Positions 51,917 through 60,386 of a stretch of 64,000 nt of DNA are shown here, piece by piece; the stretch's first letter is position 1; every line of letters begins with the position of its first letter. The position numbers and the translations under genes were made by a program. Source of the DNA: Aidingimonas halophila. Lineage in GTDB: Bacteria > Pseudomonadota > Gammaproteobacteria > Pseudomonadales > Halomonadaceae. The notes beneath the pieces are model-generated. The model had not been told where the DNA came from. It saw only the letters and a list, made by a program, of their open reading frames with translations, and searched no databases. The stretch is taken from the NCBI RefSeq assembly GCF_900106955.1, contig NZ_FNNI01000010.1, positions 24,831-88,830 of the forward strand, in the 5' to 3' direction.

Positions 51917-52348
51917 ATGTCAGATACGATAGATACGCAAGGAAGTTGCCTGTGCGGCGCCGTGACGCTGCATGTGTCCGCCCATGATCCTCATGTGGAT
52001 GTCTGCCACTGCCGCATGTGTCATGTCTGGAGTGGAGGACCGATGATGGCGGTCACGGCGTCCGGGGCGCCTCGTGTCGATGGCGAAGCGGACGTGGCGA
52101 TTTACGATTCGTCGGAGTGGGCGGAAAGAGGCTTTTGCCGCCACTGCGGTACCCACCTCTTCTACCGCCTCAAGAGCAGCGAGCACTACGCCATTCCCGT
52201 AGGCTTGCTGGGCGACACCTCGCCCTGGGAGATGACCCTGCAGATCTTCACCGATGAACAACCGCAATATTACGACTTTGCCAATGACACCAAGGCCATG
52301 ACCGGCCAGGAAGTGTTCGAGATGTTCACGGGCGACGCCTCGTCCTGA
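51917..52348 (+). CDS. GFA family zinc-binding protein
   Basis: A 143-residue GFA/CENP-V domain protein. The zinc cysteines are in GSCLCGAV, VCHCRMCHVW and FCRHCGTHLFYR. The family was named for glutathione-dependent formaldehyde activation, though that role is disputed; it is often a generic annotation. The start at 51917 follows GGAGG. It lies 101 bases after the deacetylase gene and ends six bases before the convergent GntR gene; formaldehyde or aldehydes from amine oxidation would be a fitting substrate, by inference. Confidence 0.87.
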   Translation: MSDTIDTQGSCLCGAVTLHVSAHDPHVDVCHCRMCHVWSGGPMMAVTASGAPRVDGEADVAIYDSSEWAERGFCRHCGTHLFYRLKSSEHYAIPVGLLGDTSPWEMTLQIFTDEQPQYYDFANDTKAMTGQEVFEMFTGDASS

Positions 52349-52353
52349 CACCA

Positions 52354-53016
52354 TTACTCGACCTGATGCAGCAACTGCATCCCCTGCTCGATATCCGCGG
52401 CGATGGCGTGGCAGAACGCTTCGATATCGCCGCGCGACAGCGCCTGTGTCACCTCCCGGTGGTAATCATCGGCAATAGTCGATGCCCCCCAACGGGTACA
52501 GATATAGCGCATGCTCGGCCCGTACTGCAGCCATAAGCTCTCGACGATCGGCAACAGCACACGCGAGTGGCTGCGCCGGTAGATATGGAAATGGAAACGG
52601 TAATTGCCCCGCATATAGCCCAATAAATCGGACTGTTCGATCGCCTCATCGATTTCGGTATCGATACGCCGAAGTTCATCGATATCGTCGGTCGTGATAT
52701 GCGTGAACGCCTGACGGGACACTTGTGTCTCCAGGCTCTTGCGCGCGAACAACACTTCATGGAAACGTTCGCGGCTCAATTCCGGGACGATGATCTTGCG
52801 GCTGTCGGAAAACACCAGCGCCCCCTCCGTCACCAGCCAGCGTATCGCCTCTCGCGCCGGCATGGCACTGGTGCCGTATTCAGCAGCCACTCGTCTTATC
52901 GAGATCACGTCGCCGGGGCTGAAATCGCCTTCACACATGCGAACGCGCAGGGCGCGATGCAGACGTGTCGACGCAGTATTCGGCGAGAAGGCATCTTGAC
53001 TGGTGTGGGTATCCAT
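52354..53016 (-). CDS. GntR family regulator (FCD domain)
   Basis: A 220-residue FadR-type regulator: winged helix (RLHRALRVRMCEGDFSPGDV, VAAEYGTSAMPAREAIRWLV) and FCD domain (FARKSLETQVSRQAFTHITT, YRFHFHIYRRSHSRVLLPIV, FCHAIAADIEQGMQLL) with histidines for a metal. It is divergent from the flavin oxidase gene at 53184 and the 24-bp palindrome at 53129-53152 lies between. Regulators of this form often control amine or amino-acid degradation, which agrees with the neighbours. Confidence 0.88.
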   Translation of the reverse strand: MDTHTSQDAFSPNTASTRLHRALRVRMCEGDFSPGDVISIRRVAAEYGTSAMPAREAIRWLVTEGALVFSDSRKIIVPELSRERFHEVLFARKSLETQVSRQAFTHITTDDIDELRRIDTEIDEAIEQSDLLGYMRGNYRFHFHIYRRSHSRVLLPIVESLWLQYGPSMRYICTRWGASTIADDYHREVTQALSRGDIEAFCHAIAADIEQGMQLLHQVE

Positions 53017-53128
53017 GAGCTCACGACGTCATTTGTGATGGGTGACTGTCCCTACCATAACGCAAATCTGTCGCTTCGACTGCACACGGATACGCCGACC
53101 TCTTGTACGTCGACCGGGCCGCTGTTAA

Positions 53129-53152
53129 TGTGATCACACATGTGTGATCACA
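53129..53152. promoter_or_regulatory. Perfect 24-bp palindrome, probable GntR operator
   Basis: TGTGATCACACA is followed by its exact reverse complement. It contains the 10-mer TGTGATCACA twice (53129-53138, 53143-53152), so two dimers may bind side by side. It ends 31 bases before the oxidase start and lies 112 bases from the GntR start. Confidence 0.7.
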
Positions 53153-53183
53153 ACCCCCGCAATGACACATCCAAGGAGTTTCC

Positions 53184-54473
53184 ATGACCGTGGCGCGCTG
53201 CCCGTCCTACTACACCGCCTCGATCGTCGAAGAATCCGACTACCCGCATCTCGAAGGCGATCATCGTGTCGATGTTGCGATCATCGGCGGAGGGTTCACC
53301 GGCATTGCGACAGCCGTCGAACTCAGCGAGCGCGGCTATCGCGTCGCCGTGGTCGAAGCCAACAAGATCGGTTGGGGTGCCAGCGGACGCAATGGCGGAC
53401 AGGTCACCGGCAGCCTGTCCGGGCAGGACGCCATGATCAAGCAGATGCGCCGCACCCTGGGCCGTGATGCCGAATCCTTCGTATGGGATCTGCGCTGGCG
53501 GGGCCATGGCATCATCAAGGCACGGGTGGAAAAATATGGCATTCCCTGCGACCTCAAGCACGGCCACTTGCAAGCCGCCTACAAGCCGGGCCACCTCAAG
53601 GAACTGCGCGGCGACTACGAAGCCTCGCAGCGCCACTGGATCGGAGAGCACGTGCAATGGCTCGATGCGGATACCGTCGGTCAAACCGTCGGCACCCGGC
53701 TCTATCACGGCGCCATTCGCAACGACTACAACATGCACCTGCACCCGCTCAATCTGTGTCTGGGGGAAGCGCGTGCCGCGGCCAGTCTGGGGGCACAGAT
53801 CTTCGAATCCTCGCCGGTCGTGGACATCGAGCATGGCGCGACCCCGACCGTGGTCGGTGAACATGGCCGGGTTCGGGCCGACAGCGTGATTCTGGCCGGC
53901 AACGCCTATCATCGGCTTGAGCGCCGCCAACTTGGCGGCAAGCTGTTCCCCGCCTCACTGGGCATCGTCACCACCGAATCGCTGTCCGATACCACTGCCG
54001 CCGCCATCAACCCCGATGACCTGGCCGTTTATGACACGCGCTTCGTCCTCGACTACTACCGCCTGACCGCCGATAAACGGCTGCTATTCGGCGGCGGTGC
54101 CAACTATTCCGGCAAGGATTCCGACGATATCGGTGCCGAGCTACGTCCACGGCTGGAACACACCTTCCCCCAGCTCCAGGGCGTCAGACTCGATTATCAG
54201 TGGCAGGGCATGGCAGGCATCGTACTCAACCGCATTCCCCAACTCGGCAAGCTTGCCGACAACGTCTATTACGCCCAGGGCTACTCCGGCCACGGCATCG
54301 CGACCTCGCACATCGTCGGCGAGATCCTGGCCGATGCCGTGACCGGCACGCTCGAAGAGTTCGATGCGTTCGCCAATGTGAAGCACTGGCGCGTGCCTTT
54401 CAACGACCGGTTCGGCAACCACCTGCTGGCACTCGGCATGTGGTACTACCAGCTGCTGGAGAAGCTGCGCTGA
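53184..54473 (+). CDS. FAD-dependent amine oxidoreductase (PuuB/DAO family)
   Basis: A 429-residue flavoprotein of the D-amino-acid-oxidase fold, like gamma-glutamylputrescine oxidase PuuB. The FAD loop is VAIIGGGFTGIATAVELSER, with VVEANKIGWGASGRNGGQVT after it. The C-terminal QGMAGIVLNRIPQLGKL and YYAQGYSGHGIATSHIVGEI are typical. PuuB oxidises an aminoaldehyde precursor from putrescine; related enzymes oxidise N-methylated or other amines. The substrate is not fixed by the sequence. It starts the operon with the transporter and a second oxidoreductase and is under the palindromic operator. Confidence 0.88.
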   Translation: MTVARCPSYYTASIVEESDYPHLEGDHRVDVAIIGGGFTGIATAVELSERGYRVAVVEANKIGWGASGRNGGQVTGSLSGQDAMIKQMRRTLGRDAESFVWDLRWRGHGIIKARVEKYGIPCDLKHGHLQAAYKPGHLKELRGDYEASQRHWIGEHVQWLDADTVGQTVGTRLYHGAIRNDYNMHLHPLNLCLGEARAAASLGAQIFESSPVVDIEHGATPTVVGEHGRVRADSVILAGNAYHRLERRQLGGKLFPASLGIVTTESLSDTTAAAINPDDLAVYDTRFVLDYYRLTADKRLLFGGGANYSGKDSDDIGAELRPRLEHTFPQLQGVRLDYQWQGMAGIVLNRIPQLGKLADNVYYAQGYSGHGIATSHIVGEILADAVTGTLEEFDAFANVKHWRVPFNDRFGNHLLALGMWYYQLLEKLR

Positions 54474-54538
54474 GCCGGCATTTTCCTTTCCCTGTAAACC
54501 CACACGCGACAAGAACAACACGCGATTAGGTGAGATCG

Positions 54539-55903
54539 ATGGAAATCAATGGACCTTTGATACTGCTACCCACCGCCCTGGTGCTGATCCTGGCGTTATG
54601 GACCCGACGTGCCTTGGAACCTCTGGTATTCGGGGCGTTCGTCGGTACGTTGATGATCGACCCACGCAATGCCTTGAGCACGTTGTCCGACAACCTGTTG
54701 ACGGTCTTGACCGATGAAGATGTGGCCTGGGTCATTCTGGTCTGCGGGCTGATGGGCAGCATCATCGCCTTGCTACTGAAATCCGGGTCATCCCGCGCGT
54801 TTGCGCAATCGTTGATGCGCTACACCACCAACAAACCCCGTGCGCTGCTGGGTTGCTGGTTCATGGGCATCATCCTGTTCGTCGATGATTACCTGAACTC
54901 GCTCGCGGTCGGCACCTCGATGCGCAAGATCACCGACAGCTTCAAGACCTCGCGGGAAATGCTGGCCTATGTGATCGACTCGACCGCCGCCCCGATCAGC
55001 GTGATCATTCCGATCTCCACCTGGGCGGTCTTCTTCGGGGCCCTGATCGAGAAAAACGGCCTGGCGCCGGATGGCCAAGGCGTGTGGACCTATATCCAGT
55101 CCATCCCCTTCATGTTCTATCCCTGGATCGCGGTGGCGATGGTACCGCTGGTGGTCTCCGGCAAGATCCCGCTGATCGGCCCGATGAAAGCCGCCGAACG
55201 CCGCGCCGAATCCACCGGCCAGTGTGTCCCGCCAGGCGCCGAACAGGTCGACAAGGCCATCGCTCATCTGGCCGAGAACGAACATACCCAGGGCAGCGTC
55301 TGGTCGTTCATCCTGCCCATGGTATCGCTGGCCTTCTTCACCTGGTGGTTCGATCTCGACTTCCTGATGGCCGTGCTGCTGACACTCGGCGGCATGATCG
55401 TCGCCTTCATCGCGATGAAGAAACTGTCCCCGGGAGAAACCTTCGACAACATTCTCGACGGTTTCAAATCGATGCTCGATGCCCTGGCGGTGCTGGTCGG
55501 CGCCTTCCTGTTCAATGAGGTCAACACCACGCTCGGTCTCAATGAGTACATCATCACCACCGTCGAACCCTTGATCACCGGTGAACTGTTGCCATTCATC
55601 ATATTCACCGTGATGGGCTTCGTGTCTTTCGCCACCGGCTCGAACTGGGGCGTGTTCGTGATCATCCTGCCCATCGTCACGTCGCTCGGGCACAGCCTCG
55701 GCGCCGACATGACACTGGTGATCGGTGCGACACTCTCGGCCAGCACCTTCGGCAGCCACGCCTGTTTCTACTCGGATGCCACGGTACTGACGTCCCAGGC
55801 GAGTGGCTGCACCCCCTTCCAGCACGCCTTCTCCCAGCTTCCCTATGCCGCACTGGCCGGCTGTCTGGCTGCTGTGATCTACCTGGTGCTGGGCCACATG
55901 TGA
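54539..55903 (+). CDS. NhaC-family transporter
   Basis: A 454-residue membrane protein of the NhaC/ArsB-related antiporter family. Typical segments: GCWFMGIILFVDDYLNSLAV with SMRKITDSFKTSREMLAYVI, DSTAAPISVIIPISTWAVFF and the C-terminal FATGSNWGVFVIILPIVTSL, ASTFGSHACFYSDATVLTSQ. The DDYLNSL aspartates are the likely ion site. Many members exchange an organic solute (malate, tyrosine, amino acids) for sodium, so the annotation Na+/H+ antiporter is not certain. Between two amine oxidases, an amine or amino acid is the likely substrate. The start at 54539 has AGGTGA just upstream. Confidence 0.85.
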   Translation: MEINGPLILLPTALVLILALWTRRALEPLVFGAFVGTLMIDPRNALSTLSDNLLTVLTDEDVAWVILVCGLMGSIIALLLKSGSSRAFAQSLMRYTTNKPRALLGCWFMGIILFVDDYLNSLAVGTSMRKITDSFKTSREMLAYVIDSTAAPISVIIPISTWAVFFGALIEKNGLAPDGQGVWTYIQSIPFMFYPWIAVAMVPLVVSGKIPLIGPMKAAERRAESTGQCVPPGAEQVDKAIAHLAENEHTQGSVWSFILPMVSLAFFTWWFDLDFLMAVLLTLGGMIVAFIAMKKLSPGETFDNILDGFKSMLDALAVLVGAFLFNEVNTTLGLNEYIITTVEPLITGELLPFIIFTVMGFVSFATGSNWGVFVIILPIVTSLGHSLGADMTLVIGATLSASTFGSHACFYSDATVLTSQASGCTPFQHAFSQLPYAALAGCLAAVIYLVLGHM

Positions 55904-55923
55904 CCGGGAAGGAGACCGCCATC

Positions 55924-57330
55924 ATGCGCGATGACCGTCATCACGTCTTCTGGGCATCAACCGTTGATTCCCAAGGCCAGCGCCGGTCGCTCGTGAACCG
56001 TCGGAGCGCCGATGTCGCCATCGTCGGCGCCGGCTTCACGGGCCTGTGGAGCGCCTATTATCTGAAGACGCTCGCACCGCACCTCGAGATCGCCGTGATC
56101 GAGGCCGAGCGCGTCGGCCATGGGGCCTCGGGACGCAACGGTGGCTGGGTGGTCGGCAACCTGGCAGGGCTGGAACGGTATATCGGCGGGCTCCCCATGG
56201 CGCAACGCAAGGCATGCTGTCGGCTGGTGGCCGACAACGTCGATGAAATAGGCCGCACCCTGGCCCGGGAAGGCATCGAGGCGGATTTCCATAAGGGCGG
56301 TGCCATCTATGCTGCGGCCCGCTACCCCGACCAGATCGCCATTCAACAAGATTACCTGGCCCACCTGCACGAACTCGGGCACGACGAAGCGAACTGCTAC
56401 TGGCTGGATGCCGATCAGCTGGCCGGCAAGGTACGCTTTCGCAACGGCTATGGCGGGATTCATCACCGCCAGGTCGCCACCGTCAACCCACTCAAGATGG
56501 TGACGGGGCTGGCTGCAACCGTTGAACGCCTGGGCGTCACAATCTATGAACGAAGTCCTGCAACGAGCATGGTTAAAGGCGAAGTAAGCACTCACGAGGG
56601 AGCCATCGAAGCCCCCGTCATCGTGTGTGCAACCGAAGGCTATGCCCGAGATTTCCATGATTTTCGGCGGCATGTCATCCCCGTACAGAGCCTGGTCATT
56701 GCCACCGAACCGCTGTCAGCGTCCACCTGGCAGGCCATCGGTATGGCAGAGCGCCCCGCCTTCTGCGATGCCAGCCGCCTGATCAACTACGGACACCGCT
56801 CCGCCGATGGCCGACTGGTATTCGGTGCACGCGGCACCTATCGCTTCGGTGCCAAGCCCAAGGCCGACCATGCCATCAGCGACGCCGATATCGCCATGCG
56901 CCGTGACCTGCTCACGGACCTGTTTCCGGTGCTCGAGGGCGTTCGCATCACGCATGGCTGGGGTGGTTCGCTCGGGCTGTCGCGCAGCTTCCGGCCTCAT
57001 GCCATCCTCGACCGCCGCTCCGGCATCGCCACCGCCGGCGGCTATGCGGGCGAAGGGGTCGCGGCTTCTCACCTGTTCGGCCGTACCCTCGCCGACATGA
57101 TTCTGGAACGCGACACCGATATCGCCCGCATGCCCTGGGCCTTTCCCCACGCCGCCCATGCGCGCCTGATCAAACATTGGGAACCCGAACCGCTGCGCTG
57201 GCTCGCCGCCCAGACCATTACCTACTGTTATGCTGGCGAAGAAGCATTGATGAAACGGCAACGTCACGCACCACTGCTCAAACGGGCGTTGACGAAGACG
57301 AACGACTTTTTCGCCTCGATCATCGAGTGA
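55924..57330 (+). CDS. FAD-dependent oxidoreductase (DAO family)
   Basis: A 468-residue flavoprotein of the same fold as the oxidase at 53184. The FAD motif is VAIVGAGFTGLWSAYYLKTL, followed by VIEAERVGHGASGRNGGWVV, and the C-terminal GWGGSLGLSRSFRPHAILDR and GYAGEGVAASHLFGRTLADM. Such enzymes oxidise secondary amines or amino acids to imines with release of hydrogen peroxide or transfer to quinone. The ATG at 55924 follows AAGGAG; the upstream GTG at 55900 does not. It is 20 bases behind the transporter and likely co-transcribed. The C-terminal 60 residues (LRWLAAQTITYCYAGEEALM) resemble aminotransferase-fused homologues only loosely. Confidence 0.85.
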   Translation: MRDDRHHVFWASTVDSQGQRRSLVNRRSADVAIVGAGFTGLWSAYYLKTLAPHLEIAVIEAERVGHGASGRNGGWVVGNLAGLERYIGGLPMAQRKACCRLVADNVDEIGRTLAREGIEADFHKGGAIYAAARYPDQIAIQQDYLAHLHELGHDEANCYWLDADQLAGKVRFRNGYGGIHHRQVATVNPLKMVTGLAATVERLGVTIYERSPATSMVKGEVSTHEGAIEAPVIVCATEGYARDFHDFRRHVIPVQSLVIATEPLSASTWQAIGMAERPAFCDASRLINYGHRSADGRLVFGARGTYRFGAKPKADHAISDADIAMRRDLLTDLFPVLEGVRITHGWGGSLGLSRSFRPHAILDRRSGIATAGGYAGEGVAASHLFGRTLADMILERDTDIARMPWAFPHAAHARLIKHWEPEPLRWLAAQTITYCYAGEEALMKRQRHAPLLKRALTKTNDFFASIIE

Positions 57331-57351
57331 TCCGCCCTAGTGAGTGTTCAC

Positions 57352-58173
57352 TCATTCGAAAAACGCCAACGCCCGCACCTCGATGCTTTCCCTCGGTGGT
57401 GCATCGATCGGCGTTGTCGGGTCCTGAAAGGCAGTGTGGGGCGTGAAGCGAACCCGGCCATCGTCGCGTGAATCGTATCCTTTTATCAGCAGGCCTTCCT
57501 CGCACCGCATGTGGGGAAAGTAGTACCAACGCTGACTCGGGTTATATGCAAGATGATAGATTTCACCGATACGATTCGGGTAAATGAGGTCGGTCGCCAT
57601 CAAATCATCGGGATCGAGAGTCGACGCATCGAGCACGGCAAGCGGAGACCGTTTCACGGGGCCGAATATCGGTCGCCACAGGTTGAACTGCGCTACCGGG
57701 ACATGTCCCAGCCTGGCGGCTTCCTCTTCGCCCAGCACATCACGAATGCGCTCTCGCCCGGAACGCTCGGTATAATCGTTGTGCACGCGACTGGCAGGCC
57801 CGCGATTGTTACGTTGTTCGGCGTCACTGCGCCGAGTATGGTCGAAAATGACGACCCGGCTTGCACCAGTGACTTCCTTGATCAACCCTTCGACTTCGGC
57901 ATAGTAGGTAGTTGTCACCTTGTCATCGTCGTAAAGATCATCGACAGCGGTCTCTCGCTCATGCAGTTCGAATCCATTGTGTTCCAGTGACAGGCTCGTT
58001 GACCGCAAGCGGCCGTTGCGTATCGTGATCTCGCGCTCTTCCTGCTCGGCGAAGTATTGCGGCTCACTTGCCCCAGTCAATGCTTCGGTATGTACATAAG
58101 GTTTTTCATCGCGCTTGACCAAGAACGTCAACGTCGCGGTGACACTGGAATGTCCACCTGTCGTGCGTTGCAT
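57352..58173 (-). CDS. CmcJ/NvfI-like dioxygenase-fold protein
   Basis: A 273-residue protein of the CmcJ/NvfI (GA4-desaturase-like) family. The central PASRVHNDYTERSGRERIRD carries a His-x-Asp of the kind that could bind iron, with VAQFNLWRPIFGPVKRSPLA and DLIYPNRIGEIYHLAYNPSQ next, and a C-terminal TPIDAPPRESIEVRALAFFE. Described relatives are fungal and actinobacterial oxygenases of antibiotic or meroterpenoid pathways; roles in gamma-proteobacteria are unknown. It lies downstream of the LuxR gene on the same strand, and convergent with the amine-oxidase operon, so a link with amine degradation is possible but unproven. Confidence 0.75.
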   Translation of the reverse strand: MQRTTGGHSSVTATLTFLVKRDEKPYVHTEALTGASEPQYFAEQEEREITIRNGRLRSTSLSLEHNGFELHERETAVDDLYDDDKVTTTYYAEVEGLIKEVTGASRVVIFDHTRRSDAEQRNNRGPASRVHNDYTERSGRERIRDVLGEEEAARLGHVPVAQFNLWRPIFGPVKRSPLAVLDASTLDPDDLMATDLIYPNRIGEIYHLAYNPSQRWYYFPHMRCEEGLLIKGYDSRDDGRVRFTPHTAFQDPTTPIDAPPRESIEVRALAFFE

Positions 58174-58260
58174 ATAAAGCCTCCTGACCTGCGGGTCGCC
58201 GCCACGATGCCGGTCTGTCGTTGCATCTCTGATTAGGTATAGGGGCTGGGTCGGCCACTT

Positions 58261-59061
58261 TCAAACGCCCCACGTTTCACCCTTTCCCTGCCGCGTCCAG
58301 AACAGAGCGAACAGTTCCGACTGGGTACTGACACCCAGCTTGTGGTAAAGATGTTTCTTGTGACTTCGCACCGTTTCGATGCTGATATCCAGGCGGCGGG
58401 CGATACCTTTCGTGGAGCAGCCACTGAGCATCAGCTGGCTGACCTCCCGTTCGCGTTCGGTGAGGGTGTCATCGTCCAGCGGGAACGGACGTCGGGAGAT
58501 TGTAGTGTAGGTACGCTGTACCTCCGCCTGATCGATATCGCTTTCGAAATGCATGCGCTGACGCATCAGTGGTAGCAGCCACGGCTGCACCAGTGCCATG
58601 AAACCGATGGCATCGGCGTTGTAACGCGCTTGGGAACCCAGCGATAGACATAATGTGCGATCGGCGTCGAGCGACACGTTGAACTGCACTTCGTCACTGA
58701 CCACATTGCGCTGGAAATACCGCCGATAGTACTCCGTGTCGGTAAAACAGTCCGGTGCCACATCATCCAACCGATACAGTCCGTCGCGCTCACCCTCACC
58801 GATGGCGATATAGAAGGGATCGAGCAGATAGAGTCCATGTCGGTAATCCTGCAACAGCCGTTCGTCGCTCCCCTCCTCTTCACCACTCACACCGAGCAAC
58901 ACCGGCGGCTGCGTGCGCGAAAAGACGACCGCCATCCAGGTATGAAACGTCAGCGAGGTTCGCAACAACCGCACGACCCCCAGCCAGAATGACGGCGAAT
59001 CCAGTTTATCGACGGCCTGGCCAAAACCGCGATGCCAGGCCAGTGTTTCCAGAGACGACAT
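58261..59061 (-). CDS. LuxR family transcription regulator
   Basis: A 266-residue regulator. The C-terminal helix-turn-helix is LTEREREVSQLMLSGCSTKG with IARRLDISIETVRSHKKHLY, the four-helix GerE/LuxR pattern. The N-terminal 180 residues (LAWHRGFGQAVDKLDSPSFW, LLQDYRHGLYLLDPFYIAIG) are not an autoinducer-binding domain that I recognise; they may bind a small molecule. The start at 59061 follows AAGGGGGG; a frame from 59229 is longer without a ribosome site. It is divergent from the acetylpolyamine deacetylase operon and upstream of the CmcJ-like gene, and may control both. Confidence 0.85.
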   Translation of the reverse strand: MSSLETLAWHRGFGQAVDKLDSPSFWLGVVRLLRTSLTFHTWMAVVFSRTQPPVLLGVSGEEEGSDERLLQDYRHGLYLLDPFYIAIGEGERDGLYRLDDVAPDCFTDTEYYRRYFQRNVVSDEVQFNVSLDADRTLCLSLGSQARYNADAIGFMALVQPWLLPLMRQRMHFESDIDQAEVQRTYTTISRRPFPLDDDTLTEREREVSQLMLSGCSTKGIARRLDISIETVRSHKKHLYHKLGVSTQSELFALFWTRQGKGETWGV

Positions 59062-59283
59062 GACGCCCCCCTTTTGTGGTACCCCTTCCATGTCATAGGC
59101 AAACGGGTTCACCGCGCTACACTTGGGCGTTGAGTATCCCATAACAGCTCCGTCAAGGATGGTATACCGAAAGTCCATCAGCGTCAGCGGGAGACGCCTC
59201 ATGATCACGACGACATGGACACCAATCACTCCGGATCACATCATTCCTCTCGATTTCCTTACCGCAGCCAATAAGGACAACGC

Positions 59284-60315
59284 ATGCTGACGTTTCACTC
59301 GGAAGAGACCAAAAAGCGCCAGGCCCGGACCGAACTCTATGGTGGCACCCTGGTACCTCCCTTCGAGTGCCCGGAACGGGTCGATATCATCATCGATCGC
59401 GTTCGACAGGTCGGTCTTGGAGAGGTCCGCTTGCCCGGCACGTATGGGCTCGAGCCGGTGCTGGCCATTCACGACGCCCGTTACATCGACTTTCTCGAAA
59501 CCGCCTGGGATGAATGGGTCGCCGCCGGCCTGGAAGGGGAGCCGATTCCGTCGATATGGCCGGCTCGGCGCCTGCGCAGCGATGTCATTCCCGACAATAT
59601 CGACGGCAAGATCGGCTACTATGCACTGGCAGCGGAAACCTCGCTGTCGCCGGGCACCTTCGAGGCCGCCGACACCAGCAAGGATATCGCGCTATCGGCG
59701 CTGGACCACGTACTCCATACCGGAGAGCCGGCATTCGGACTGTGCCGTCCACCAGGCCATCACGCCGCCGTCGACCAGTATGGCGGCTACTGTTTCTTCA
59801 ACAATGCCGCGATCGCCGCTCAATGCGCGCTCAACGACGGCATGCAACGGGTCGCGATCCTCGATATCGACTTCCATCACGGCAATGGCACCCAGGATAT
59901 CTTCTACGATCGCGACGACGTGCTGTTCCTCTCGCTGCATGGCGAGCCGAACGATGCCTTTCCCTACTATCTGGGCTTCGCCGACGAAACCGGCCAAGGC
60001 AAAGGCGAAAGTTTCAATGTCAACTACCCGTTGCCACGTCACACTGATTACGCTGCCTGGTCGCAGGCACTCGACCAGGCCATCGCGCGTATCCGGGCCT
60101 ACCGTCCGGAATTGCTGATCGTCTCCCTGGGAGTCGACACCTTCGAGAAAGACCCCATCAGTTTCTTCAAGCTCAAGAGCGAGGAGTTCATCGACTGCGG
60201 CCGCCGGCTCAAGCAGATCGGCCTGCCGACGACCTTCCTGATGGAAGGCGGTTACGCCGTGGAAGAGATCGGTATCAATACCGTCAATGTGTTGACGGGC
60301 TTCGACGGCGATTGA
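59284..60315 (+). CDS. Acetylpolyamine amidohydrolase-like deacetylase
   Basis: A 343-residue enzyme of the HDAC fold with the length of acetylpolyamine amidohydrolase. Catalytic and metal residues are in CRPPGHHAAVDQYGGYCFFN, ILDIDFHHGNGTQDIFYDRD and SLGVDTFEKDPISFFKLKSE, the last being the signature of this subgroup. The loop with EPNDAFPYYLGFADETGQGK is like that of the polyamine enzymes, which remove acetyl from N-acetylputrescine, cadaverine and spermidine. Next to an APC permease (60387) it should process imported or internally made acetylpolyamines. The LuxR gene is divergent, 222 bases away. Confidence 0.88.
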   Translation: MLTFHSEETKKRQARTELYGGTLVPPFECPERVDIIIDRVRQVGLGEVRLPGTYGLEPVLAIHDARYIDFLETAWDEWVAAGLEGEPIPSIWPARRLRSDVIPDNIDGKIGYYALAAETSLSPGTFEAADTSKDIALSALDHVLHTGEPAFGLCRPPGHHAAVDQYGGYCFFNNAAIAAQCALNDGMQRVAILDIDFHHGNGTQDIFYDRDDVLFLSLHGEPNDAFPYYLGFADETGQGKGESFNVNYPLPRHTDYAAWSQALDQAIARIRAYRPELLIVSLGVDTFEKDPISFFKLKSEEFIDCGRRLKQIGLPTTFLMEGGYAVEEIGINTVNVLTGFDGD

Positions 60316-60386
60316 TTCCTCGCCAACGACAATAACGACGCCAGCCGCACTCCATCGACAACGTCAACAAACAGGAAACGGCCAAC

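Noticed and set aside
54788..55897. A 369-codon minus-strand frame opposite the NhaC-type transporter
   Set aside because: It is rich in His, Gly, Asp and Glu as expected from antisense of a membrane protein, and has no family resemblance.
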